From contig NZ_FOPM01000016.1 in the NCBI RefSeq assembly GCF_900113485.1, forward strand, positions 1 through 64,000: a stretch of DNA of 64,000 bases, given 5' to 3'. Within the stretch, counting starts at the first letter, position 1, and each line of letters opens with the position of its first letter. A model generated the notes under the pieces. That model saw nothing but the letters and a program-made list of their open reading frames with translations. It was not told the origin of the DNA and made no database searches. This document shows positions 18,768 to 30,532 of the stretch, piece by piece. The position numbers and the translations under genes are program-made. The DNA is from Methylobacterium gossipiicola (GTDB lineage: Bacteria; Pseudomonadota; Alphaproteobacteria; Rhizobiales; Beijerinckiaceae).

Positions 18768-19853
18768 ATGCTGTATCTCCTGTCGGAACTGAGCGGTACG
18801 CTCTCGGCCCTCAACGTCTTCCGCTACATCACCTTCCGCACCGGCGGCGCGCTGTTCACGGCGGGTCTGTTCGTGTTCTGGTTCGGGCCGCTCATCATCT
18901 CGCTCCTGCGCCTGCGCCAGGGCAAGGGCCAGCCCATCCGCGAGGACGGGCCGCAATCCCACCTGCTGACCAAGCGCGGCACCCCGACCATGGGCGGCCT
19001 GATGATCCTGGCCGGCGCCATCGTGGCGATCCTGCTCTGGGCCAACCCGCGCAACCACTACGTCTGGGTGGTCCTGGCCGTGACCCTCGGCTTCGGCGCC
19101 ATCGGCTTCTACGACGACTATCTCAAGGTGACGAAGCAGTCGCACAAGGGCTTCTCGGGCCGGTTCCGCCTGCTCCTCGAAGCCGGCATCGCGATTTCCG
19201 CCTGCACCGTGATGGCGGTCTATTCACCGCCCGCCCTGCAGAATCACCTCGCCTTCCCGATCTTCAAGGATGCGCTCCTGAACCTCGGCTGGTTCTACGT
19301 GCTGTTCGCCGCCTTCGTCATCGTTGGCGCCGGCAATGCCGTGAACATGACCGACGGCCTCGACGGCCTCGCCATCGTGCCGGTGATGATCGCCTGCGGC
19401 ACGTTCGGGGTCATCGCCTACCTCGTGGGCAACGTCTTCACCGCCGGCTACCTCCAGGTGAACTACGTCCGCGACACCGGCGAACTCGCGGTTATCTGCG
19501 GCGCGGTGATCGGCGCGGGCCTCGGCTTCCTGTGGTTCAACGCGCCGCCGGCGCAGATCTTCATGGGCGACACCGGCTCCCTGGCGCTCGGCGGCTTGCT
19601 CGGCACCATCGCGGTGGCGACGAAGCACGAGATCGTCCTCGCCGTCGTGGGCGGCCTGTTCGTCCTCGAGATGATGTCGGTGATCATCCAGGTGGCGTCG
19701 TTCAAGCTCACGGGCAAGCGGGTGTTCCGCATGGCGCCGATCCATCACCATTTCGAACAGAAGGGCTGGAAGGAGCCGCAGGTCGTGATCCGGTTCTGGA
19801 TCATCGCCGTGATCCTGGCGCTCGCCGGCCTCGCCACCCTGAAGCTGCGCTGA
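18768..19853 (+). CDS. mraY: Phospho-MurNAc-pentapeptide translocase
   Basis: An integral membrane enzyme (361 aa, about 10 transmembrane helices) that transfers phospho-MurNAc-pentapeptide to undecaprenyl phosphate, forming lipid I. Conserved loops are [11 protein letters not shown], the catalytic aspartate cluster [23 protein letters not shown], and the C-terminal loop [16 protein letters not shown] 18768 gives the standard start MLYLLSEL. The end overlaps murD by one base (TGATG). Confidence 0.97.
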   Translation: MLYLLSELSGTLSALNVFRYITFRTGGALFTAGLFVFWFGPLIISLLRLRQGKGQPIREDGPQSHLLTKRGTPTMGGLMILAGAIVAILLWANPRNHYVWVVLAVTLGFGAIGFYDDYLKVTKQSHKGFSGRFRLLLEAGIAISACTVMAVYSPPALQNHLAFPIFKDALLNLGWFYVLFAAFVIVGAGNAVNMTDGLDGLAIVPVMIACGTFGVIAYLVGNVFTAGYLQVNYVRDTGELAVICGAVIGAGLGFLWFNAPPAQIFMGDTGSLALGGLLGTIAVATKHEIVLAVVGGLFVLEMMSVIIQVASFKLTGKRVFRMAPIHHHFEQKGWKEPQVVIRFWIIAVILALAGLATLKLR

Positions 19854-21211
19854 TGACCCCCGCCACCACCTTCGCCGGCCGCACCGTCGCCCTGTTCGGC
19901 CTGGGCGGCTCCGGCCTCGCCACCGCCCTCAGCCTCCAGGCCGGGGGCGCGCGGGTTCTCGCCTGCGACGACAACCCCGACAGCATGGCGCGCGCCGCCG
20001 CCCAGGGTATCGCCACGGCGGATCTTCGCGACGCCGATTGGTCGCATTTCGCCGCGCTGATCCTCGCGCCGGGCGTGCCCCTCACCCATCCGGCGCCGCA
20101 TTGGACCGTGGAACGGGCCCATGCCGCCGGCCTTCCGATCATCGGCGACGTCGAACTGTTCTGCCGTGAGCGGGCCTTGATCGCACCGCAATCGCCCTTC
20201 GTCGCCATCACGGGCACCAACGGCAAGTCCACCACCACGGCCCTCATCGCGCATCTCCTCGCGCAGGCGGGGCGCGACGTGCAGATGGGCGGCAACATCG
20301 GCACCGCGATCCTGTCCCTGGCGCCTCCCGCACCGGACCGGGTCCACGTCATCGAGCTGTCGTCGTTCCAGATCGACCTGACGCCGTCATTGAACCCCAG
20401 CGTCGGTGTGCTCCTCAACATCACCCCGGACCACCTCGACCGGCACGGCACCCTGGACCTCTATGCCGGCATCAAGGCCCGCCTCGTCATGGCGTCGGAC
20501 CTCGCCGTCGTCGGGATCGACGATACGCCGAGCCGGGCCATCGCGGATGCGATCACGGGGTCCGTCGTGCGCATCCATGTCGGGGATGCGGCGCCGGAAG
20601 GCGGTCTCGTGGCGCGCGACGGCGCCGTGTTCGCGGCGGACGGCACGCGCCTCGCGGATCTTTCGGGCATCGGCACCCTGCGGGGCGCCCACAACTGGCA
20701 GAACGCCGCCGTGGCCATCGCGGTGGTCCGCGCGCTGGGACTCGGGCCGGAGGCCATCGCGGCGGGGCTGAAGAGCTTCCCCGGCCTGCCCCACCGCATG
20801 GAAGAGGTCGGCCGGCGCGGCCGCGTGCTGTTCGTCAACGATTCGAAGGCGACGAACGCCGATTCGACGGACAAGGCCCTGACCGCCTTCCACGACATCC
20901 ACTGGATCCTCGGCGGCAAGGCCAAGGCAGGCGGCATCGAACCGCTGGCTCCGTTGTTCGACCGGGTCGCCCACGCCTACCTCATCGGGGCGGCGACGGA
21001 CGACTTCGCCGCCACCCTGGAGGGCCGGGTGCCCTATACCCGCTGCGGCACCCTCGACGCGGCGACCCGGGCGGCGGCCGAGGCGGCGGCCCTGTCCCCG
21101 GCGCCGGAACCCGTGGTCCTGCTCTCGCCGGCCTGCGCGTCCTACGACCAGTTCAAGAGCTTCGAGGATCGCGGCGACCAGTTCCGTGCCCTGGTGAAGT
21201 CCCTGGATTGA
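19853..21211 (+). CDS. murD: UDP-MurNAc-L-alanine:D-glutamate ligase
   Basis: MurD (452 aa) adds D-glutamate to UDP-MurNAc-L-Ala. The N-terminal Rossmann motif is [16 protein letters not shown], the P-loop is [16 protein letters not shown], and [16 protein letters not shown] and [15 protein letters not shown] are family hallmarks. The start at 19853 shares a base with the mraY stop. The same frame is open far upstream through murF and mraY, but only from 19853 does it read as protein. This is the last dcw gene here; ftsW, murG, murC and the rest do not follow. Confidence 0.96.
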   Translation: MTPATTFAGRTVALFGLGGSGLATALSLQAGGARVLACDDNPDSMARAAAQGIATADLRDADWSHFAALILAPGVPLTHPAPHWTVERAHAAGLPIIGDVELFCRERALIAPQSPFVAITGTNGKSTTTALIAHLLAQAGRDVQMGGNIGTAILSLAPPAPDRVHVIELSSFQIDLTPSLNPSVGVLLNITPDHLDRHGTLDLYAGIKARLVMASDLAVVGIDDTPSRAIADAITGSVVRIHVGDAAPEGGLVARDGAVFAADGTRLADLSGIGTLRGAHNWQNAAVAIAVVRALGLGPEAIAAGLKSFPGLPHRMEEVGRRGRVLFVNDSKATNADSTDKALTAFHDIHWILGGKAKAGGIEPLAPLFDRVAHAYLIGAATDDFAATLEGRVPYTRCGTLDAATRAAAEAAALSPAPEPVVLLSPACASYDQFKSFEDRGDQFRALVKSLD

Positions 21212-21224
21212 GAGGGACTTCACC
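21193..21224 (+). terminator. Hairpin straddling the murD stop codon
   Basis: A perfect 12-bp inverted repeat (ggtgaagtccct / agggacttcacc) has an 8-nt loop containing the murD TGA (21209-21211). The left arm encodes the last residues of MurD. It is well placed to end the cell wall transcript or protect its 3' end, although no T-run follows. Confidence 0.7.
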
Positions 21225-21306
21225 TTCGCGAAATCTCAATCAATCCGGGGTCTGATGCCCGCTTGAGGAACGGTCCATCCACCGATCCGCCGGAGTGGTC
21301 AGACCG

Positions 21307-22590
21307 ATGGCGTCCACGATCGCGCCCCGCCCGTCGCGTTGGGAAGCCGGCGCGTGGGCCAACATCCCGATCCTGTCGGCGATCCGGGGCTTCGCGACCC
21401 TGCTTCTCGTGGCGTTCGTGTTCTTCGCCTGCTTCGCCTTCTCCGACACGTCGCCCTACGACGTGGTGGCGATCCCGACGATCCTGCTGTGGCTCTGCCT
21501 GGGCCTGCGGCTGCATCGCGGCCTCGTGCCGTTCGTCGGCCTTCTCGTCCTCTATGTCGGGGCCATCGTCGTCGCCCTGCTGCCGTATCTCGATCAGCCG
21601 CTCTCCGTCGCCTGGACGGTCCAGCTCGCCTATCTGGCGATCACGGGCGTGTTCTTCGGGATGCTGTTTTCCGACGAGACCCTCGCGCGCATGGAACTCG
21701 TCCTGAAGACCTTCGTGGCGAGTTGCCTGCTCTCCAGCGCCTTCGGCATCGTCGGCTATTTCGGCTACATCCCCACGGAAGACCTGTTCTACAAATACGG
21801 GCGGGCGTCCGGCACGTTCCAGGACCCCAACGTGTTCGGCTCGTTCCTCACCCTCGGCGCCCTCTACCTCCTGCACGGACTCTTGGTGGGCAGCACCCGC
21901 CGGCCCCTCGTGGCCCTCGCCATGCTCCTCGTCATCGTGGCGGGCATCTTCCTGTCGTTCTCGCGCGGCTCGTGGGGCGGCAGCCTCGTCGCCGTCGGCC
22001 TCATGGTCGCGTCGATCTTCCGCTCCACCCGCTCCGTCGCCCTGCGGCGGCGCCTCGTTGTGCTGACCACCCTCGCGGTGTTGGGCGCGGGGCTCGCCAT
22101 CGTCGGCCTCCTGTCCATCGGCGACACGGCCGAGATGTTCTCCAAGCGCGCCTCGCTCTCGCAGGATTACGACGAAGGGGAGACCGGCCGCTTCGGCAAC
22201 CAGATCCGCGGCCTCGGCATGCTCATCGAGGACCCCCTCGGCATGGGTCCCCTGCGCTGGCGCCTGAACTTCGGCCTCGAACCGCACAATTCCTACATCG
22301 GCAGCTTCGCGAATGGCGGCTGGGTCGGCGGCGTGGTGTTCCTCGGCCTCGTGTTGGCGACGGGCGTCGTCGGTTTTCGCCTGATGCGGCAGGACACGCC
22401 GTTTCGACGCCATGCCCAGATCGTCTGGCCGGCCCTGTTCATGTTCTTCCTCCAGGCGTTTCAGATCGACATCGAGAAGTGGCGCCACGTCTACATGATG
22501 TTCGGGATGGTCTGGGGCCTGGAGGCGGCGCGTCTCGCCTGGCGCATGGGTCGCCCCGGCCTCGATGCGGCGGAATCGAGAGTTTCCTAA
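21307..22590 (+). CDS. O-antigen ligase/polymerase-like membrane protein
   Basis: A 427-aa polytopic membrane protein with roughly ten hydrophobic helices and a periplasmic loop between the later ones. Features typical of the Wzy_C / O-antigen ligase (WaaL-like) family are RASGTFQDPNVFGSFL, SFSRGSWGG and, near the C-terminus, GLEPHNSYIGSFANGGWVGG with the conserved loop histidine. Such proteins ligate or polymerise surface polysaccharide on undecaprenyl carriers. ATG 21307 has cggag 11 nt upstream; a GTG at 21295 is an alternative. It follows murD after a hairpin, in the spot where ftsW would be expected, but it is not an FtsW. The substrate is unknown. Confidence 0.75.
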   Translation: MASTIAPRPSRWEAGAWANIPILSAIRGFATLLLVAFVFFACFAFSDTSPYDVVAIPTILLWLCLGLRLHRGLVPFVGLLVLYVGAIVVALLPYLDQPLSVAWTVQLAYLAITGVFFGMLFSDETLARMELVLKTFVASCLLSSAFGIVGYFGYIPTEDLFYKYGRASGTFQDPNVFGSFLTLGALYLLHGLLVGSTRRPLVALAMLLVIVAGIFLSFSRGSWGGSLVAVGLMVASIFRSTRSVALRRRLVVLTTLAVLGAGLAIVGLLSIGDTAEMFSKRASLSQDYDEGETGRFGNQIRGLGMLIEDPLGMGPLRWRLNFGLEPHNSYIGSFANGGWVGGVVFLGLVLATGVVGFRLMRQDTPFRRHAQIVWPALFMFFLQAFQIDIEKWRHVYMMFGMVWGLEAARLAWRMGRPGLDAAESRVS

Positions 22591-22681
22591 GCTCCCGCGC
22601 TCAGTGAGGACCCGGGCGCGGCCCGGATACACGCGATCGACGGCCGCCCTACGAAGTGATGCGGTGCGAAAACTTGCGGCA

Positions 22682-22696
22682 TTGTGCGTCGCACAA
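22682..22696 (+). promoter_or_regulatory. Perfect palindrome upstream of hppA, possible operator
   Basis: ttgtgcgtcgcacaa has 7-bp perfect arms around one central base. It lies 190 nt upstream of hppA in a stretch that is more AT-rich than its surroundings (gattgtttatttgcg follows). The size and symmetry suit a dimeric regulator. The 296-nt gap has no other feature I can support. Function is inferred only. Confidence 0.4.
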
Positions 22697-22886
22697 CTAT
22701 TCGCGGTGCGGTATGCGATTGTTTATTTGCGCGTGACGGAGAAGTTTGGCACTCAAGGAGGGCAATTCCGGGGAGGAATGCGATCACACCGCCGGGCGTC
22801 GTGTCCCATGACGCGCTCGAAGTCAGGACAACCCCGCCCAGCACGACGGTGACGGATCACATCGAGATCACTCAAGGACGGTACGA

Positions 22887-25034
<2,148 letters not shown>

Positions 25035-25049
25035 GGGGGGCGACCCTGG

Positions 25050-25075
25050 CCCTCGGGGTGGGACAGCCCCGAGGG
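25050..25075. terminator. Shared hairpin between convergent hppA and LOV kinase
   Basis: A 9-bp perfect stem (ccctcgggg / ccccgaggg) with an 8-nt loop fills the 42-nt gap between the two convergent stop codons. There is no T-run on either strand. By position it can serve both transcripts. Confidence 0.6.
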
Positions 25076-25076
25076 A

Positions 25077-27482
25077 TCAACCGCGGCGCGCCCGTGCGTT
25101 GTGGACGGCCCGGCTGAGCACCCGCGACAGGTCGGCGACGGAGTAGGGCTTGCGCAGGAGGTCGAACCCGTGCGTGCCCTCGGCGGCGAGGACGTCGCTG
25201 TAGCCGGAAGCCAGCACCACCGGAATGTCCGGTCGGCGTCGGCGGATCTCGCCCGCGAGCTCGACCCCGTTCATGCCCGGCATCACCACGTCGGAGAACA
25301 CCACCTCGAAGCGGTAGGGAATGCGCTCGATCTCGGCCAGGGCCTTCGTGGCGTCCGTGGCCCAGACCGTGGAGTAGCCGAGTTCGCGCAACGCCTGCTC
25401 GGCGAAGGCGCCGACGTCGAGATTGTCCTCCACCACGAGGACGCAGGTGCCGTGCCCCTCCGCGAGGGGCTCGGGTTCGGACACAGGGGAGGCGGCCTCG
25501 ACGGCGGCGACGCGCGGAAGGTAGAGCGTGAAGGTGGTGCCCTTGCCGACTTCGCTTGCGACGAGAATTTCGCCACCGGATTGCTTGGCGAACCCGAACA
25601 CCTGGCTCAGGCCGAGTCCGGTGCCCTGACCGACCACCTTCGTGGTGAAGAACGGCTCGAAGATCCGGTCCATCGTCCCCGGCGCGATCCCCGAGCCGGT
25701 GTCGGAGATCGACACCGCGATGAAGTCTCCGGCCTGGGCCGGGTGGGCCCGGACGGCGGGGATCCGGGAGGCGCGGCGCAGGCCGATGCGCAGGTCGCCT
25801 TCACCGTCCATGGCGTCGCGGGCGTTCACCACGAGATTCACCAGGGCCGTGTCGAACTGGCTCGGATCGGCGTTGATGTGCAGGTCCTTTGTCTTCGCGT
25901 CGGGCAGGTCGACGTGAACGTGGATGCGGGCGCCCGCGAGGGTGCGGACCATGTCGGCCAGGGACGCCACGGCGCGGTCCGCCGCGAAGGTTTCGGGGCG
26001 GAGCGATTGCCGGCGGGCGAAGGCGAGGAGCTGGCCGGTGAGCTTCGCGGCCCGGTCCACGGTGTCCGAGATGGCGCCGACGTAGCGTTGCCGCCGTTCC
26101 TCGGCGAGGTCCGGCCGTTTCAGGAGGTCGGAGGAGGATTTGATGACCGTCAGCAGGTTGTTGAAGTCGTGGGCGACGCCCCCGGTCAACTGGCCGACGG
26201 CCTCGAGCTTCTGGGATTGGCGCAGTTGCTCTTCGAGGGCCCGGCGTTCCGTGACGTCGCGGCCGGCGGCGTAGAAATGGTCATGTCGCGGGATGGCGTT
26301 CCACGAGATCCAGCGATACCCGCCGTCCTTCACCCGGACGCGCACGTCGATGTCCGTGAGGGGCATCCCGCCGCTCACGCGCAGGAAGGCGGCGTCGGCC
26401 TCCGGGAGGTCGTCGGGATGCAGGAGGGCATCGAACCGGCGGCCCACCACCTCGGAGGTCTTCCAGCCCAGCATTTCGGTCCAGGCCGTGTTCGCCTTGC
26501 GGAAGATCCCGTCGAAGCCGCAGACGACGAAGAGGTCGCGACTGGCCTGCCACACCATGTCGCGCTCGTCGGCGCGCTCCTGGGCGGTGGCTTCGAGGTG
26601 GTTCTCGAGGCGGCGGCGGTCGGTGATGTCGTTGAACAGGATGGCGACGCGATGCTGCTCGGGTTCGCCCACCCGCAGGGCATGCACGTCGAACCAGCGC
26701 CCCATGGCGACGGCGTTGCTCTCGAAGCGCACGGGTCGGCCCGTGCGCGCGACTTCCCCGTAGGTGTCGAACCAGAAGCGTTCGAGACCGGGCACGAGTT
26801 CGCTCACCCAGCGTCCGGCGGCGCCCCGCAGGCCCGTCTGCAGGGCGAAGGCGGGGTTCACCTCGACGAAGCGGTAATCGACGGCCTGGCCGGACGCGTC
26901 GAAGCGCATCTCGACGATGCAGAAGCCGCTGTCCACGGCGTCGAACAGGGCGCGGTATCGAGCCTCGCTCTCCGCCAGCACGCCCTCCGTGGTCCGGAAG
27001 CGGGTGACGTCGAGCTGGCTCGCGAAGAAATAGCGCAGCTCTCCGCTCGGGTCGAAGACCGGGCTGACGTAGAGTTCGTTGCGGAACGGCGTACCGTTGC
27101 GGTGATAGTTCAGGATTTCGACGACGACGTCGCGTCGGGCCGTGATGGCGTCCCGAACCTTGGCGATATCGGTGGGGTCGGTGCCGGGCCCCTGTAGGAA
27201 GCGGCAGTTGCGGCCGAGAAGTTCGGCGGCCTCGTAGCCGCAGAGGTTCTGGAAGGCTCGGTTGGCGAAGACGATGGGGTTGTCGGTCTGGTGCGGGTCG
27301 GTGATGATCTGCGGCATGCGGGTCTTCTCCGCCGCCGTGAACAGCAGGTCGGCGGAGGCCGCCGACGTTCGCTGTCCCTCGTTCGGCCGGCGCAGGCCAT
27401 CGCCGCGCTCGGCTTCGAGGCGCATCACGCGGTCTTCGAGTTCGCGCTCACGGCGCCGCAGCCTCTCGATCTCCGCGTCCAT
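25077..27482 (-). CDS. LOV-domain blue-light hybrid histidine kinase
   Basis: An 801-aa cytoplasmic photoreceptor kinase. After a charged coiled coil (1-30), residues 45-165 form a LOV domain with [15 protein letters not shown]93 is the cysteine that forms the flavin adduct under blue light, and [23 protein letters not shown] and FFASQLDVT are further LOV hallmarks. Two more PAS domains follow. The HisKA/ATPase core has H438 ([17 protein letters not shown]) and [20 protein letters not shown]-terminal receiver has D731 (FSDVVMPG) and the LRKPYS lysine. ATG 27482 is chosen because upstream codons are not LOV-like. It is divergent from the bacteriophytochrome. FMN binding is inferred from the motif. 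Confidence 0.93.
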   Translation of the reverse strand: MDAEIERLRRRERELEDRVMRLEAERGDGLRRPNEGQRTSAASADLLFTAAEKTRMPQIITDPHQTDNPIVFANRAFQNLCGYEAAELLGRNCRFLQGPGTDPTDIAKVRDAITARRDVVVEILNYHRNGTPFRNELYVSPVFDPSGELRYFFASQLDVTRFRTTEGVLAESEARYRALFDAVDSGFCIVEMRFDASGQAVDYRFVEVNPAFALQTGLRGAAGRWVSELVPGLERFWFDTYGEVARTGRPVRFESNAVAMGRWFDVHALRVGEPEQHRVAILFNDITDRRRLENHLEATAQERADERDMVWQASRDLFVVCGFDGIFRKANTAWTEMLGWKTSEVVGRRFDALLHPDDLPEADAAFLRVSGGMPLTDIDVRVRVKDGGYRWISWNAIPRHDHFYAAGRDVTERRALEEQLRQSQKLEAVGQLTGGVAHDFNNLLTVIKSSSDLLKRPDLAEERRQRYVGAISDTVDRAAKLTGQLLAFARRQSLRPETFAADRAVASLADMVRTLAGARIHVHVDLPDAKTKDLHINADPSQFDTALVNLVVNARDAMDGEGDLRIGLRRASRIPAVRAHPAQAGDFIAVSISDTGSGIAPGTMDRIFEPFFTTKVVGQGTGLGLSQVFGFAKQSGGEILVASEVGKGTTFTLYLPRVAAVEAASPVSEPEPLAEGHGTCVLVVEDNLDVGAFAEQALRELGYSTVWATDATKALAEIERIPYRFEVVFSDVVMPGMNGVELAGEIRRRRPDIPVVLASGYSDVLAAEGTHGFDLLRKPYSVADLSRVLSRAVHNARARRG

Positions 27483-27825
27483 CGCCCCCCCTCGGTCGCC
27501 TGCATGGATAGCTTTGCCGGAGGCGTGCGACAACGCCGGAGGTGCGAGCCGACGACGCTGTGAGGCGCGGGGGCCGCGCCGTCGTTGCGTTGGAGCGGGG
27601 ACACCGGACGCACCGGGATACACGTCCGGACGGCATCGCGGTCCCGGAGGTTGGGCATACCCCGAAGGACGCCTTACAAATCACCGGTATTTGATCCGAA
27701 TGTCCAGAAGAGGCCGGTCTTTGTCGGGCGTCCCCGCATAGGCAGTCCCGCCGCGCCCTGTTAGAGAACGCACGATGGTCAGGCCGCGCGAAGCCGCACC
27801 GATTCGAGGGAGCGAGCTTATCCTG
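27483..27825. promoter_or_regulatory. Divergent control region between LOV kinase and phytochrome
   Basis: This 343-nt gap separates the two photoreceptor start codons and must hold both promoters. A symmetric core accggt at 27684-27689, inside aaatcaccggtatttg, sits near the middle. I see no TGT-N12-ACA PpsR-type site, no convincing sigma-70 boxes and no additional gene. The purine-rich gagggagcgagc just before 27826 is the ribosome binding site of the phytochrome. Confidence 0.5.
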
Positions 27826-30069
27826 ATGTCCCGCACCGAGACCCCGTCGATCGACCTGACGGCCTGCGACCGCGAACCCATCCACATCGTCGGCAGCGTG
27901 CAACCCCACGGGTTCCTGCTCACCCTCGATGCCGCGAGCCTGGTGATCGCGCAAGCCAGTGAGAACGCGCCGGTCCCCGCACCTCCCGGGACGCCCCTCG
28001 ATGACGTTCTTCCCGAACTCGTGGCCGTCGTGCGGCGCTATCTCGACGATCCCCCGAACGAAGCCGGAGCCCATTACCTGCGGACGGTTGCCCTCGCGGG
28101 CACAGGGCGCCGATACGAGGTCGCGGCCCACCGTGTCGACGGTCTCGTCGTGCTCGAACTGGAAGAAATCGCCGATGCCGGCGTGGAGGATGGGCTCGAT
28201 GCCCTGACGCCGCGGCTGCGCGCATTCGTGCAGCGCCTGCGCCTCGCGCGCTCCACCGAGGAACTCTGCGCGATCGTCGCCGAGGACATCCGGCACATCA
28301 CCGAGTTCGACCGGGCCCTGGTCTACAGGTTCGACCGCGACTGGCACGGCACCGTGCTCGCCGAGAGCGGCAACGGCGTGCTGCCGTCCTACCTCGACCT
28401 GCGCTTTCCCGCATCCGACATCCCGGTTCAGGCCCGCGAGCTCTACCGCCGCAATCGCCTGCGCATCATTCCGGATGCGAGCTATCGCGCGGTTCCGATC
28501 CGGCCGGTGCTGACGCCGACGGGCCAGCCCCTCGACCTCAGCCAATCGGTCCTGCGCTCGGTCTCGCCGGTGCATGTCGAGTACATGCGCAACATGGGCA
28601 CGATGGCGTCCATGTCGGTCTCGATCCTCGTCGACGACAAGCTCTGGGGCCTGATCTCCTGCCACAACCGGGATCCGCGCCGGGTCTCCCTCCAGGCCCG
28701 GAACGCCTGCGACTTCCTCACCCAGATCTTCGCCCTGCAGCTCTCGGCCCGCGAGCGCGGCGCCCAGGCCGAGCAGCGGCTGGCCCTCGGAGCGGTCCAG
28801 GCGCGGCTCCTCGGTTTCATGGCCGAGGAGGACAGTTTCGTCGACGGGCTGATCAAGCACCCCGACGACGTGATGGCCCTCGTGAACGCGCCGGGCGCGG
28901 CCATCGTCACGGGAGATCGCTGCCGCCTCATCGGCGACACTCCGGCCGAGGCGGATGTCCGGGCCCTCTACGACTGGCTTTCGAACCAGACCGACGAGGC
29001 CGAGGTCTTCGTGACCGAGTCGATGTCCGAACGCCTGCCCGCCGCCCGGTCCTTCGCCGACCGGGCGAGCGGCCTCCTCGCCATCTCGGTCTCGAAGAAA
29101 TACGCGAGCTACATCCTCTGGTTCAGGCCGGAGGTGGTGCGGACGGTCAAATGGGGCGGCAATCCCGTCAAGCCGGCCACCGTCGATCCGGCGGGCGGTC
29201 CCGACCGCCTGCACCCGCGCAAATCCTTCGAGATCTGGAAGGAGACGGTACAGGGACGTTCGCTGCCCTGGAGCGTGCCCGAGGTTGAGGCGGCCAAGGA
29301 CCTGCGCACCTCGGTCCTCGGCATCGTGCTGCGCCGGGCGGAGGAACTCGCCTCGTTGAGCGAGGAGCTCCAGCGCTCGAACAAGGAACTCGAAGCGTTC
29401 TCGTACTCGGTCAGTCACGACCTGCGGGCGCCGTTCCGGCACATCGTCGGCTACTCGAATCTGCTCAAGAACCGCGAAGCCGCGAACCTTTCCGAAAAGG
29501 GCCGACACTACGTCGAGACCATCATCGAGGCGGCGTTCTCGGCCGGCACCCTCGTCGACAACCTCCTCAGCTTCTCGCAGATGGGGCGCAACGCCCTGAA
29601 CCGGGTGCCGGGCGACATGAACGCCCTGATCGAGGAAGTGCGCCGCAAGGTCATGCGGGACGTGCCTCCCGAGCGGGTGGTGCGTTGGGAGATCGGCTCC
29701 CTCGGGCGGGCCTACGCGGACCCGTTCATGCTCCGGCTCGTCGTCGAGAACCTGCTGTCCAATGCCCTGAAATACACCCGTGGTCGCCCGGAGGCGGTCA
29801 TCGAGATCGGGCGCCTGCCGCCCAAGGATGGCGAGGCCGTGTTCTTCGTGCGCGACAACGGGGTCGGGTTCGACATGGCCTATGTCGACAAACTCTTCGG
29901 CGTGTTCCAGCGCCTGCATCGCGTCGAGGAGTTCGAAGGCACGGGTATCGGCCTCGCCAACGTTCGCCGCATCGTCGAGCGTCACGGAGGGCGGACCTGG
30001 GCCGAGGGCGAGCTCGGCGCCGGGGCGACCTTTCACTTCACGTTGCCCCTGAGGGGTGAGGCACACTGA
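27826..30069 (+). CDS. bphP: Bacteriophytochrome histidine kinase
   Basis: A red/far-red photoreceptor kinase of 747 aa with PAS-GAF-PHY-HisKA-HATPase order. C14 in DLTACDREPIHIVGSVQPHG is at the position where bacteriophytochromes attach biliverdin. The GAF domain has LRFPASDIPVQARELYRRN with D198, the chromophore-contacting aspartate, and RSVSPVHVEYMRNMG. The PHY region is followed by LEAFSYSVSHDLRAPFRHI with phosphoacceptor H531, and the ATPase has GTGIGLANVRRIVERHGG. ATG 27826 keeps C14 close to the N-terminus as in the family. No heme oxygenase gene (bphO) is adjacent, so biliverdin must come from elsewhere. The response regulator starts 1 nt after its stop. Confidence 0.95.
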   Translation: MSRTETPSIDLTACDREPIHIVGSVQPHGFLLTLDAASLVIAQASENAPVPAPPGTPLDDVLPELVAVVRRYLDDPPNEAGAHYLRTVALAGTGRRYEVAAHRVDGLVVLELEEIADAGVEDGLDALTPRLRAFVQRLRLARSTEELCAIVAEDIRHITEFDRALVYRFDRDWHGTVLAESGNGVLPSYLDLRFPASDIPVQARELYRRNRLRIIPDASYRAVPIRPVLTPTGQPLDLSQSVLRSVSPVHVEYMRNMGTMASMSVSILVDDKLWGLISCHNRDPRRVSLQARNACDFLTQIFALQLSARERGAQAEQRLALGAVQARLLGFMAEEDSFVDGLIKHPDDVMALVNAPGAAIVTGDRCRLIGDTPAEADVRALYDWLSNQTDEAEVFVTESMSERLPAARSFADRASGLLAISVSKKYASYILWFRPEVVRTVKWGGNPVKPATVDPAGGPDRLHPRKSFEIWKETVQGRSLPWSVPEVEAAKDLRTSVLGIVLRRAEELASLSEELQRSNKELEAFSYSVSHDLRAPFRHIVGYSNLLKNREAANLSEKGRHYVETIIEAAFSAGTLVDNLLSFSQMGRNALNRVPGDMNALIEEVRRKVMRDVPPERVVRWEIGSLGRAYADPFMLRLVVENLLSNALKYTRGRPEAVIEIGRLPPKDGEAVFFVRDNGVGFDMAYVDKLFGVFQRLHRVEEFEGTGIGLANVRRIVERHGGRTWAEGELGAGATFHFTLPLRGEAH

Positions 30070-30070
30070 G

Positions 30071-30532
30071 ATGGCCGGGCTGAAACCCATCCTCCTTGTG
30101 GAGGACAATCCCAACGACATCGAGCTCACGCTCGCGGCCCTCGAGGCCGGTCAACTCGCCAACGAGATCGTGATCTGCCGGGACGGGGCGGAAGCCCTGG
30201 ATTTCGTCTACCGGCGCGGTCCCTACGAAGGGCGAACCGTCCAGGACCCCGCCGTGATCCTGCTTGATCTCAAGCTCCCCAAGGTCGATGGCCTCGAGGT
30301 CCTGGCCAAGGTGAAGGGCGATCCTCAGACCCGGACGATCCCGGTGGTGATGCTCACTTCCTCACGGGAGGAGACCGATGTGGTTCGGTCGTACGATCTC
30401 GGTGTGAACGCTTTCGTGGTGAAGCCCGTTGGGTTCAACGAGTTCTTCAAGGCCATCCAGGAACTCGGGGTGTTCTGGGCCGTCTTGAACGAGCCGCCGC
30501 CGCACCGGGGAGGGTGGCCATCCAACGCTTGA
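30071..30532 (+). CDS. Rcp1-like single-domain response regulator
   Basis: A 153-aa stand-alone receiver of the type paired with phytochrome kinases (Rcp1 of cyanobacteria). It has the acidic pair in LLVEDNPNDIELT, phosphoacceptor D66 (VILLDLKLPKVDG), the switch threonine in VVMLTSSREETD, and the lysine in FVVKPVGFNEF. The extended alpha4-beta5 region DVVRSYDLGVNAFVVKPV is characteristic of this subfamily. ATG 30071 directly follows the phytochrome stop; a GTG at 30056 inside bphP is an alternative. The 3' end overlaps the next kinase by 19 nt. The cognate kinase is most likely the phytochrome. Confidence 0.92.
   Translation: MAGLKPILLVEDNPNDIELTLAALEAGQLANEIVICRDGAEALDFVYRRGPYEGRTVQDPAVILLDLKLPKVDGLEVLAKVKGDPQTRTIPVVMLTSSREETDVVRSYDLGVNAFVVKPVGFNEFFKAIQELGVFWAVLNEPPPHRGGWPSNA

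Noticed and set aside
16904..19852. Upstream extension of the murD reading frame through murE, murF and mraY
   Set aside because: The peptide is Arg/Pro/Gly-rich and not MurD-like until 19853. The other frames there are proven genes.
27448..30129. 893-codon open frame antisense to the bacteriophytochrome
   Set aside because: Same GC effect. The sense frame has complete phytochrome and kinase motifs and a ribosome binding site.
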